From: Euryarchaeota archaeon UBA287
GTDB taxonomy: Archaea > Thermoplasmatota > UBA186 > UBA287
Direction: 5' to 3'
NCBI GenBank assembly: GCA_002495235.1
Contig: DAEG01000075.1
Span: 5,801 to 13,396, forward strand
DNA: 7,596 nt
The notes below the pieces were generated by a model. It saw only the letters and a list, made by a program, of their open reading frames with translations, did no database searches and was not told where the DNA came from. Made by a program: the position numbers and the translations under genes. Every line of letters begins with the position of its first letter. Positions within the stretch are counted from its first letter, which is position 1. Shown piece by piece: positions 1 to 6,084 of the stretch.

Positions 1-2679
1 GTGCTTGGTGCGTTTATCGGGCTGGTGGTCGCAGCCCTGCTGTTGCTGGTGCTCATCCCGCTGTCCATAGTCATGGTGTGCATAGCCCTGCCGATCGTGC
101 TGTTCCTCATACCGATCCTCGGAGGGGCCTTTGTCCTGCTCACCCTGCCTCTCATGCTCCCAGTCGGCCCGCAGGCGGTCAAGTCCTATCCCGCGGTTTT
201 CAGCCTCTGCCTGTCGTTCGCAGAGAACTCTATATCCATTCCGCTTGGCTGCTGCGTGGGGCTCCCGGCGTCTGCATGCCTCTCGTTCTTCAGAGGACTG
301 CCCGGATCGATGAGAGCGGTGCTCATCCATCTGATAGACTTCTGCCTTACCCCGTTCCTCTTTGCCATGAGGGCCCTGCCGCTCATGGGCACTTTTGTCG
401 TTCTTGCGATCCTCTGGATCGCCGGAATGGGTCTGTTTACCGTATTCTCGCCATTCATTCTCATAGCGCCTGTGTTCATAGTCCTCGCGCTCTTTGCACA
501 GGGCCTCATAGACAGGTCTAACGGCGAGGACGTCAGCGCCATAGACACGGACGAGATCAAGAAGTCCATAGACAACCTGCCCGAGAACGTGGGCGAGGTC
601 GACAGGGTCATAAAGAGGATCGCCGAGATGGTAGGCAAGAGTGCGACCACGGACATAAAAGGTCTTCTTGACGCTCTGTTAGATGTGGACTGGCTCATAG
701 CGACGCAGAATCTGCCCTACGTCCTGCCTGAGGCGATGCAGGCCGTGGGAGGCGCAGTGCCCTCGATCATAGAGAGCTGCCCAGACATAATAAAGACGCT
801 GATAGATTCCGGACTTTCTCTGACAATATACATCTTTGAATATCTTTCTGAAACCCTTGTTGCATGGATAACGGACATAATAGCTATCATAGTGAGAATG
901 CCAGAGTTCGCCCTGCTCATTCCGCAGATGCTCGAGATCCTGTCAGTCATAACGATAAATCTCCCCGCTCTCGTCCGTGGGTTCATACCCGCAGCAGTTG
1001 ATGCTGTTGAGGAGACCGGAAAGGGGTTGCCCGAGCTCTTCCCCAGCATTGTGCTGTCTACAATGGGGCTTAATGCTCTTGTGCTTCAGTTCGCCCGTGG
1101 CGTGTGGAGGCTGTCCATGCGCGTTTCGGAGCTAATAATACAGTTCCTCTGGTACCTGATCCTCCTGCTGCCTGCATCCATCTTCGACTTTGACAAGTGC
1201 GTCACTCCGTGGTTCGGCCCGAGGCTCTTCTCAGTCATTGGTCTGTGTATCGGCGCAATACCCGCCGGGTGCATTGGATTGTGCTCTGCTCTGGGTTCTC
1301 TGCTGATAGCGGGATGCCTTGAGGTGGGTGTGTGCTGCTACATACCGTCCATGTTGGTGATGCAAATATTAACCCTCATCACCGATGCGATGAAATTCTG
1401 CATTATGCCCTGCACAACAATTGTTTCCATAGTGGAAGCGCTTATTCAGTTCTTCACCATTTTTGGCGGGATCATAGATGCCATAATTCAGTACCCAATC
1501 TCTCAGGTAATCGTAGACACCTGCACAGGAATCCTCGGCATCATCAACGCCATTCTCGAGCCTATAACTGCAATTCTGGATATGATTGGAGCCGCCATCA
1601 GCGGCCTCTCGCTGCTCACGGAGTGGCTACTGCCAATATTCTTCCTGATTCTTGTTGTGATAGCGCTCTTCCCGCTGATGGGCATAGTTGTTGCTTTCCT
1701 CACCCTTGCTCTCATCTACTTTGGCTTTTACTTGGGCCAGATATTCGTGGGAAGCCTGCTGATGGCATGCTCTGGTGTCTTCCAGTCAGTTGTCATGGTT
1801 CCTCTCATGGCCTTATGTGAGCCTGTTCCAGTAGTATCAACGCTCCTCGGATACATGAACACGCTCACAGGGTTCTATGCATTCTTCATACCCCCGAACG
1901 TCATAGAGATCATAACCCAGAGCATACCGCTCTGCGTCAACCTGCTGGCAGCCTGCCCTGTGATAGTGTTCATGCCCATATCGCTCGTGCAGACGTTCTT
2001 CTCGACAGCCTCATCCGCTGTCGGGGCTCTGCCATCCGTTCCCGCGTATCTCGGAAGGCTGACAGACAGGATAATATTCTCTTTCTGCGCAGAGTGCCTT
2101 GCCATAATCTCGTTCGCCATAGACTTGTTTGTTGCGGTCGTACTCTCCTGCTTTGCCATAACGACAGGCATGCTGGACGAGCTCCTGTCGCTGGACATAC
2201 TGACGAATGCGCCGAAGATAGCCATCCTTGTGCTCGCGCTCATATTCGTGATATTCGCGTGGGTCATAGACCTCTGCGGCGTCATGTGCCTCAGAGCCCC
2301 GGACATGATAAATGAGTACGCGAACGCGATACTGAAGAGCATGGCGATGATGCCGATACTGAGCGCCATAGTGCCCGGGATGGCGGCCGCTCCTGCGGCG
2401 ATGCAGCCCGAGGTCGTGAGCGCTGGGCTGTCAAAGCTGGCTATAATCGTTGTTCTCAGCCCGTGCGCTATCCTTGGAGCATTCGTGACGCTCGTGTACA
2501 ATCTCTTCAAGGAGGTGTTCATGTGGTTCTACGGCACAGCGCCATCGCTGTTCCTGCTGCCCTGCAACCTGTGCGGAAGGGCTATGGACTCCGTGAACCG
2601 CATATGCTCAGGCATGGGCTCGGCCCTCGGGGGAGCCGGGAACTCCATAGAGAACCAGCTTGTGACCTATGGGGAATGA
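1..2679 (+). CDS. Large cysteine-rich polytopic membrane protein, unknown function (5' end may be cut)
   Basis: An open frame of 892 codons begins with GTG at the first base and ends at TGA 2677-2679. The true start may lie upstream, because the frame is open at the window edge. I do not recognise the family. The protein is extremely hydrophobic, with roughly 15 or more possible membrane helices (for example near residues 3-52, 106-170, 376-395, 408-440, 543-604, 690-720, 738-758 and 810-835). The only long polar stretch is about residues 171-260, rich in Asp, Glu and Lys and probably helical. I count about 30 cysteines, many at membrane borders, including doublets at 84-85 and 445-446, CxxxC pairs at 424/428, 467/471 and 759/763, and CxxC pairs at 696/699 and 855/858. 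This is unusual for a simple transporter. It lies upstream of a second cysteine-rich envelope protein, which may be a partner. No transporter, protease or transferase signature was found. Confidence 0.8.
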   Translation: MLGAFIGLVVAALLLLVLIPLSIVMVCIALPIVLFLIPILGGAFVLLTLPLMLPVGPQAVKSYPAVFSLCLSFAENSISIPLGCCVGLPASACLSFFRGLPGSMRAVLIHLIDFCLTPFLFAMRALPLMGTFVVLAILWIAGMGLFTVFSPFILIAPVFIVLALFAQGLIDRSNGEDVSAIDTDEIKKSIDNLPENVGEVDRVIKRIAEMVGKSATTDIKGLLDALLDVDWLIATQNLPYVLPEAMQAVGGAVPSIIESCPDIIKTLIDSGLSLTIYIFEYLSETLVAWITDIIAIIVRMPEFALLIPQMLEILSVITINLPALVRGFIPAAVDAVEETGKGLPELFPSIVLSTMGLNALVLQFARGVWRLSMRVSELIIQFLWYLILLLPASIFDFDKCVTPWFGPRLFSVIGLCIGAIPAGCIGLCSALGSLLIAGCLEVGVCCYIPSMLVMQILTLITDAMKFCIMPCTTIVSIVEALIQFFTIFGGIIDAIIQYPISQVIVDTCTGILGIINAILEPITAILDMIGAAISGLSLLTEWLLPIFFLILVVIALFPLMGIVVAFLTLALIYFGFYLGQIFVGSLLMACSGVFQSVVMVPLMALCEPVPVVSTLLGYMNTLTGFYAFFIPPNVIEIITQSIPLCVNLLAACPVIVFMPISLVQTFFSTASSAVGALPSVPAYLGRLTDRIIFSFCAECLAIISFAIDLFVAVVLSCFAITTGMLDELLSLDILTNAPKIAILVLALIFVIFAWVIDLCGVMCLRAPDMINEYANAILKSMAMMPILSAIVPGMAAAPAAMQPEVVSAGLSKLAIIVVLSPCAILGAFVTLVYNLFKEVFMWFYGTAPSLFLLPCNLCGRAMDSVNRICSGMGSALGGAGNSIENQLVTYGE

Positions 2680-2943
2680 AGAAAGGAGAGCGCGGCAGCT
2701 CTTTGTATGATCGGGTGAGACCTCTCTTACAGGGTTTGCAGTGTCCAAAAAGCTTCGGTCGTGTGAGGTTCCCGCTTCTGTCTATCTCTCCATAGTTAGA
2801 TCCTGCCAGCTTTCATGCGACCTGCAGCGTCATAAAGAACAACACGAGGAACGTGCTGAAGGGTTTGAGACTCAGGAAGGTGCACTACATTGTAGCACAG
2901 GGCCGGAAAAGGCTGGTGGGCTTACCAGAGACTGCAGGCAAAG
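2680..2943. other. Non-coding stretch between the two cysteine-rich genes
   Basis: I find no convincing gene on either strand in this interval. A purine-rich, Shine-Dalgarno-like AAAGGAGAG lies at 2682-2690 just after the stop of the large membrane gene, but no credible reading frame follows it. A small imperfect hairpin can form at 2880-2898 (GTGC/GCAC and TAC/GTA, two-base bulge, three-base loop). No T-rich terminator is obvious. Confidence 0.5.
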
Positions 2944-2951
2944 TTTATATA
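2944..2951 (+). promoter_or_regulatory. Archaeal TATA box for the small cysteine-rich gene (leaderless transcript)
   Basis: TTTATATA fits the archaeal box A consensus and is preceded by a purine-rich GCAAAG that could serve as a TFB recognition element. Its centre is about 25 bases before the ATG at 2973, the usual TATA-to-start distance in archaea. Transcription should therefore begin at or within a few bases of the start codon, giving a leaderless mRNA. There is no Shine-Dalgarno sequence before this ATG, which agrees with that reading. Confidence 0.7.
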
Positions 2952-2972
2952 TCGCAGGATCCATGCATAATC

Positions 2973-3407
2973 ATGAAGTTGTATGCGGTCATAGCGATAA
3001 TGCTAGTGCTAGGTCTGCCACTGGTCAGAGCTCAGGGGCAGCCCGCCGCGCCGGCGGAGCAGCCGGTTATACCGGAGGACGTGGCCGGGATGCTGGTGGG
3101 AGTAGGTTCCGGTCCAGCGATTTCCGTGGTCATGGATCTGGCAGATACATGCCTGTCAGGAGTGCTGGACGTGCTCGATACCTGCGTGGCTTTACTTCTT
3201 GATTCGGTGTTTATGTTAGGGAGCGTGCTTGTGAGCTGCCTGTACGGCAATGCCCTCTGGAACTGCCTCGAGTCCTGGGTCAGGCTTTGTGTCACATGCT
3301 TCGGTTGTTGTCCGTGGGACTTCTGGTGCGAGTGCCTGCCCTGCGTCTCGGTTATACCGCACACGCTGAGGGCCGCGAGATCCGCCTGCAACCTGATCGC
3401 TCTCTGA
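2973..3407 (+). CDS. Small secreted or membrane-anchored cysteine-rich protein, unknown function
   Basis: I chose the ATG at 2973, giving 144 residues, because a TATA box sits about 25 bases upstream and because translation then opens with a clear signal peptide: a Lys at position 2, a hydrophobic core over residues 4-18 and a likely cleavage after LVRA (residue 20). The frame is open 40 codons further upstream, but that part contains the promoter. The mature part starts with a Pro/Ala-rich, low-complexity linker (about 21-36). A hydrophobic segment follows at about 68-90, and the tail holds most of the 12 cysteines (60, 71, 89, 98, 106, 109, 112, 113, 119, 121, 124, 139). The cluster CVTCFGCCPWDFWCECLPC (106-124) could bind metal or form disulfides. 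The protein probably sits at or outside the cytoplasmic membrane. I do not recognise the family. Its neighbour upstream is also cysteine-rich. Confidence 0.75.
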   Translation: MKLYAVIAIMLVLGLPLVRAQGQPAAPAEQPVIPEDVAGMLVGVGSGPAISVVMDLADTCLSGVLDVLDTCVALLLDSVFMLGSVLVSCLYGNALWNCLESWVRLCVTCFGCCPWDFWCECLPCVSVIPHTLRAARSACNLIAL

Positions 3408-3423
3408 GCGCTGACCGTGCCCT

Positions 3424-3446
3424 GTCCTCTTCTTTTGTCTTTCATT
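3424..3446 (+). terminator. Possible pyrimidine-rich archaeal terminator
   Basis: A run of mostly T and C (TCCTCTTCTTTTGTCTTTCATT) begins 17 bases after the stop of the cysteine-rich gene. Archaeal transcription often ends at such T-rich tracts without a hairpin. The T runs here are short (at most four), and no promoter is visible between this tract and the next gene, so read-through into hicB is equally possible. Confidence 0.25.
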
Positions 3447-3452
3447 GATAGC

Positions 3453-3683
3453 ATGGGAGTCAGATTCATAGTTGTCGTGGAAGATGGAGGTTATGTTGTG
3501 GACTGTCCTGCACTACCCGGATGCGTCTCAGAGGGAAAAACGCTGGAAGAATCCCTTGAGAACATCAGAGAGGCGATGAGTCTCCATCTGGAGGGAGAGG
3601 ACCTGAAAGAGCTTGGGATATCACCAGATCTCTCGGTTCTGGTCAATCTGGAGCTCGAATATGCCACAGCTCAGAGCTCTTAG
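3453..3683 (+). CDS. hicB: Short HicB-family antitoxin (type II toxin-antitoxin)
   Basis: This 76-residue protein has the HicB partial RNase H-like fold signature: an N-terminal beta strand (MGVRFIVVVEDGG), then the hallmark YVVDCPALPGCVSEGKTLEE (residues 14-33), then a helix ENIREAMSLHLEGE. HicB proteins bind and inhibit HicA mRNA-degrading toxins. This is the short form common in archaea: it ends without an obvious C-terminal helix-turn-helix or ribbon-helix-helix, so DNA-binding autorepression is not evident. The frame stays open to 3417, but ATG 3453 matches the usual family start. No Shine-Dalgarno or TATA box is visible nearby, so it may be carried on the transcript of the cysteine-rich gene that ends 45 bases upstream. 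Its last 23 bases overlap the start of the broken hicA gene, a typical toxin-antitoxin arrangement. Confidence 0.88.
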   Translation: MGVRFIVVVEDGGYVVDCPALPGCVSEGKTLEESLENIREAMSLHLEGEDLKELGISPDLSVLVNLELEYATAQSS

Positions 3684-3901
3684 CGGTAAAGAGTTCCTAG
3701 GATGTCCCCGGGTTCGGATTTGAGGTTGCCTCCCAGAGAGGAAGCCACGTAAAGATGAGAAGGATCCTGGCAGACGGAGAGAAGCAGACCTTGACAATCC
3801 CACTGCACGACGAGCTGGACAAAGGAACCTTAAAGGCAATAATCAGGCAGGCTTCGAGGTATATCCCTGAAGAAGAACTGAAATCTCGCTTTTACAGATG
3901 A
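3661..3901 (+). pseudogene. hicA: HicA-family mRNA interferase toxin, broken by a frameshift
   Basis: From ATG 3661 the frame reads MPQLRALSGKEFLGCPR, matching the start of HicA toxins (the SGKE box), and then stops at TGA 3721-3723. Shifting by +1 from base 3713 restores the rest of the family: FGFEVASQRGSHVKM, DGEKQTLTIPLH and GTLKAIIRQAS, ending at TGA 3899-3901. The catalytic histidine of the GSH motif is present in the second frame. HicA folds as a double-stranded-RNA-binding-like domain and cleaves mRNA. The joined product would be about 79 residues, the normal length, so only the frame is damaged. The break lies at the run CCCCGGG (3706-3712). Between SGKE and GFEV there are 22 bases where family members usually have about eight codons, so a one-base insertion or a two-base loss fits. 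A pseudogene, an assembly error or a natural +1 shift are all possible; the first two are more likely. Confidence 0.85.
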
Positions 3902-4061
3902 AGCGTTCATACGACGGAGATAGTTCATTACCGATAGGATATCACAATTGGCTGACAGGAGACCGCATCATCACGGCAGGCTGCTTGTTCATCCTGTTTC
4001 TGAGAGGCAGTCCTTTCGTGGTTCTCAATAGTGCGCTGTGCAGCTTGGATTGATATCAACA
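3902..4061. other. Intergenic stretch upstream of the ribosomal operon promoter
   Basis: No reading frame with plausible codon use, RNA gene or strong repeat is visible between the broken hicA and the TATA box of the ribosomal operon. Many archaea carry other translation-related genes just upstream of uL3; none is present here. Confidence 0.5.
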
Positions 4062-4069
4062 TTTAAATA
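4062..4069 (+). promoter_or_regulatory. Archaeal TATA box of the ribosomal protein operon
   Basis: TTTAAATA stands out in an otherwise GC-balanced region and fits the archaeal box A. The expected transcription start is about 26 bases downstream, near 4090-4095, which would leave a leader of roughly 85 bases before the uL3 start codon. The bases just upstream (ATCAACA) make only a weak TFB recognition element. No other candidate promoter was seen between here and the end of the window. Confidence 0.6.
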
Positions 4070-4097
4070 GCATAAACGCCATTTTCCTTTGCTCTGC

Positions 4098-4131
4098 CAA
4101 ATGCACGGGCTCTGCGAAAGCATCCCATTTG
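4098..4131 (+). promoter_or_regulatory. Candidate structured leader: GAAA-capped hairpin in the 5' UTR of the uL3 operon
   Basis: The transcript can fold as CAAATG (4098-4103) with CATTTG (4126-4131), then GGG (4107-4109) with UCC (4123-4125, including one G-U pair), then UGC (4113-4115) with GCA (4120-4122), closed by a GAAA tetraloop (4116-4119). Two three-base bulges (CAC and CUC) lie on the 5' side. This gives 12 pairs in 34 bases, starting just after the predicted transcription start. Such elements in ribosomal operon leaders can bind an encoded ribosomal protein and control translation; that role here is inference from sequence alone. Confidence 0.4.
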
Positions 4132-4178
4132 CGCATTACGGCCGGGCGCTGAATGAGACGCAACAAGGAGAGATAAAG

Positions 4179-5105
4179 ATGGCGGCACCACATCATCCAA
4201 GAAGAGGGTCCATGGGCTATTCTCCCAGGAAGAGAGCCAGGAGCGGGATCCCGCACGTGAAGGCATGGGCAGAGGACGGCAGCAACCCGAAGCTACAGGG
4301 ATTTGCGGGTTACAAGGTCGGTATGACCCACGTTCTGCTAGTGGATTACAGGCCAACGAGCACAACATCAGGGCAGGAGGTCATGGTCCCTGTGACCGTC
4401 ATAGAGACTCCACCCATGAGAGTAGTGGGCGTGAGGTATTACGTTTCGACTCCCTACGGCCTGAGGGCTGTGAGTAATGATGCGGACAAGAGCGATGTCT
4501 GCGACGTACGGGTTGTCGCGCAGACGCAGCCCTCCCTGATAACGGGGATTCCCACCAAGAGGCCCGAGACCATGGAGATACGCGTTGGCGGCGGAGAGAT
4601 CGAGGACAGGATAACATATGCAGAGTCTCTGGTCGGCAAGGAGGTAACGATAAAGGACTGCGCGCGTGACGGCCAGATGCTAGACATGATAGGAGTGACA
4701 AAGGGCAAGGGGTATCAGGGCCAGATCAAGCGCTGGCACGTGAAGCTCCTGTCGCACAAGAACTCCAAGCACAGGAGGATGATAGGGACGCAGGGACCAA
4801 AGAACCCCAGCTTCATAAGGAGCACCGTGCCTCAGGCGGGTCAGATGGGGTATCACCAGAGGACGGAATACAACAAGAGGCTCCTGTTCATCGGGGACAA
4901 GCCGGAGGAGATAAATCCCGCCGGTGGTTTCGTCGGCTACGGTCTTGTGAGGAGCAGCTACGTGATAATACACGGCAGTGTTCCCGGGCCGGCCAAGAGG
5001 CTCATAAGGATGAGGGACAGCGTCAGGTACCTGGCCAAGGTTGAGGTTGAGAAGCCCGTTCTGGCCTATGTCTCTCTGGCTTCAAAGCAGGGGGTGGGCA
5101 GATGA
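4179..5105 (+). CDS. rpl3: Large subunit ribosomal protein uL3 (L3), archaeal type
   Basis: uL3 binds 23S rRNA early in 50S assembly, and its central extension reaches the peptidyl-transferase centre. The 308-residue product starts HHPRRGSMGYSPRKRA (5-20), the archaeal/eukaryotic N-terminus. It carries GFAGYKVGMTH (41-51), VTKGKGYQGQIKRW (173-186), SHKNSKHRRMIGTQGP (192-207), the conserved VPQAGQMGYHQRTEYNKR (217-234) and GSVPGPAKRLIR (266-277). I chose ATG 4179 because GGAG at 4167-4170 precedes it by eight bases and because family members begin here; the frame stays open 30 codons upstream into the leader, but those residues do not resemble uL3. The length is slightly below that of many archaeal homologues. 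The stop overlaps the uL4 start by four bases (ATGA), so translation is probably coupled. It is the first gene of the operon. Confidence 0.97.
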   Translation: MAAPHHPRRGSMGYSPRKRARSGIPHVKAWAEDGSNPKLQGFAGYKVGMTHVLLVDYRPTSTTSGQEVMVPVTVIETPPMRVVGVRYYVSTPYGLRAVSNDADKSDVCDVRVVAQTQPSLITGIPTKRPETMEIRVGGGEIEDRITYAESLVGKEVTIKDCARDGQMLDMIGVTKGKGYQGQIKRWHVKLLSHKNSKHRRMIGTQGPKNPSFIRSTVPQAGQMGYHQRTEYNKRLLFIGDKPEEINPAGGFVGYGLVRSSYVIIHGSVPGPAKRLIRMRDSVRYLAKVEVEKPVLAYVSLASKQGVGR

Positions 5106-5842
5106 AGACACCGGTGCTGTCTGTGAACGGAGAAAAGGTGAATGAGATAGAGCTCCCCTCGTTCTTTCTCACGCCGGTGAGAAAGGATCTGATCAACAGG
5201 GCATTCCTTGTAGAGCGCAGCCAGGCAAGGCACCCGTATGGTGCGAGCAAGATGGCTGGCAAGAGGCACGCCGTGGCATCATGGGGCGTTGGCAGGGGTG
5301 TCGCCAGGCTACCAAGGCTCACGGGCGGCTCCAGGGCAGCCTTCGCGCCGCAGGCCGTAGGAGGCAGGAGAGCCCATCCGCCGAGGACAGAAAAGAACTG
5401 GGGGCTGAAGATCAACAGGAAGGAGTACAGGAAGGCGCTATACTCCGCGTTTGCCGCTACTGCCAAGCCGGAGTCCGTGTCTCTGAGAGGCCACAGGTTT
5501 GATGAGCGCATAGTCTTCCCCCTCGTAGTTGAGAATGGTTTTGAGAGCATCGACAAGACAAAGGACATGATAAAAGCGCTGCTAGCCCTTGGCATATACG
5601 ACGACGTGTTGAGATCGTTTGAGAGAAGAAAGAGGACAAAGAGTGGATACAGGACGCCGAGATCGATACTGATAGTCTCGACCGATGAGGGCAGACCACA
5701 GGGCGCGAAGAACGTCACCGGTGTGGATATAAGGACTCCAGCCACTCTTAAGATATCCGACATAGCTCCGGGCGGTGTCGGGGGCAGGCTCACGGTGTAC
5801 ACCGAGGCTGCGATCGAAGAGCTCAGGAGGCGGGAAGCATGA
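5102..5842 (+). CDS. rpl4: Large subunit ribosomal protein uL4 (L4/L4e), archaeal type
   Basis: uL4 binds domain I of 23S rRNA, and its long loop lines the constriction of the peptide exit tunnel. The 246-residue product is of normal archaeal length. It opens with a short beta hairpin (PVLSVNGEKVNEIELP, 4-19), followed by FLTPVRKDLINRA. The tunnel loop runs through about residues 45-100 and holds SWGVGRGVARLPR (60-72) and GGRRAHPPRTEKNW (87-100), basic and Gly-rich as expected. Next comes KINRKEYRKALYSAFAATA (103-121). The C-terminal globular part ends in ILIVSTDEG and an alpha/beta tail. The ATG lies in the ATGA overlap with the uL3 stop and is preceded by GGGGTGG (5091-5097). In E. coli, uL4 represses its own operon by binding the leader; whether the archaeal protein does so is not shown. 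Confidence 0.97.
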   Translation: MKTPVLSVNGEKVNEIELPSFFLTPVRKDLINRAFLVERSQARHPYGASKMAGKRHAVASWGVGRGVARLPRLTGGSRAAFAPQAVGGRRAHPPRTEKNWGLKINRKEYRKALYSAFAATAKPESVSLRGHRFDERIVFPLVVENGFESIDKTKDMIKALLALGIYDDVLRSFERRKRTKSGYRTPRSILIVSTDEGRPQGAKNVTGVDIRTPATLKISDIAPGGVGGRLTVYTEAAIEELRRREA

Positions 5843-6084
5843 AGGTCATAAGCCCGTATGCCACAGAGAAGACCTTTGCGCTGATAGACAGTGAGAACAG
5901 CCTGCAGTTCATTGTGGAGCGGGATGCACGCAAAGAGGAGATCGTAGAGGAGCTTGAGAAGCTCCTGGATGCGAGGATAGATAAAGTGACGGTGAAGATA
6001 GGGAAGAAGGGAAAGATAGCCACGGTCAAGCTCGCTTCTGAGTACTCTGCGAGCGACATAGCTACCAGAATAGGGGTGATGTGA
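5839..6084 (+). CDS. rpl23: Large subunit ribosomal protein uL23 (L23), archaeal type
   Basis: uL23 sits at the exit of the peptide tunnel, where it forms the docking site for the signal recognition particle and the Sec translocon. The 81-residue protein shows the family layout: PYATEKTFALID (6-17), LQFIVERDARKEEIVEELEKL (22-42), an IDKVTVKIGKKGKIATVKL strand pair (47-65) and the archaeal ending DIATRIGVM (73-81). It is short, as in other archaea, and lacks the longer tunnel-facing loop of bacterial L23. The start ATG overlaps the uL4 stop by four bases (ATGA), with a strong AGGAGG at 5825-5830. Its stop TGA shares one base with the uL2 ATG. Confidence 0.96.
   Translation: MKVISPYATEKTFALIDSENSLQFIVERDARKEEIVEELEKLLDARIDKVTVKIGKKGKIATVKLASEYSASDIATRIGVM

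Noticed and set aside
2669..2710. 13-codon ORF (MGNEERRARQLFV) overlapping the end of the large membrane gene
   Set aside because: Too short, no ribosome-binding site, and no resemblance to anything known to me.
2880..2898. Small hairpin GTGC..TAC/GTA..GCAC between the two cysteine-rich genes
   Set aside because: Only seven pairs with a bulge, no T-tract after it and no clear role; likely chance.
2853..2972. 40-codon upstream extension of the small cysteine-rich protein
   Set aside because: It contains the TATA box, and using it would bury the signal peptide 40 residues inside the protein.
2741..3202. 153-codon frame overlapping the start of the small cysteine-rich gene
   Set aside because: Low-complexity Gly/Arg/Ser-rich product in another frame of a better-supported gene, with no ribosome-binding site; a shadow frame.
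3706..3713. Programmed +1 frameshifting to make HicA
   Set aside because: CCC-C is slip-prone, but I see no stimulatory element or known precedent for HicA; mutation or assembly error is simpler, so it is kept only as an alternative.
4089..4178. In-frame N-terminal extension of uL3 by 30 codons from TTG 4089 (or ATG 4101)
   Set aside because: The extra residues do not look like uL3, the family starts at HHPRRG, a good Shine-Dalgarno site precedes ATG 4179, and the predicted transcription start lies at about 4090-4095.
5023..5802. Long minus-strand open frame opposite uL4
   Set aside because: It lies entirely across the certain uL3 and uL4 coding sequence and arises from codon bias on the opposite strand.
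6081..6083. GTG 6081 as the uL2 start
   Set aside because: ATG 6084 immediately follows, matches the family N-terminus MGKRLISQRRG, and needs no extra residue.
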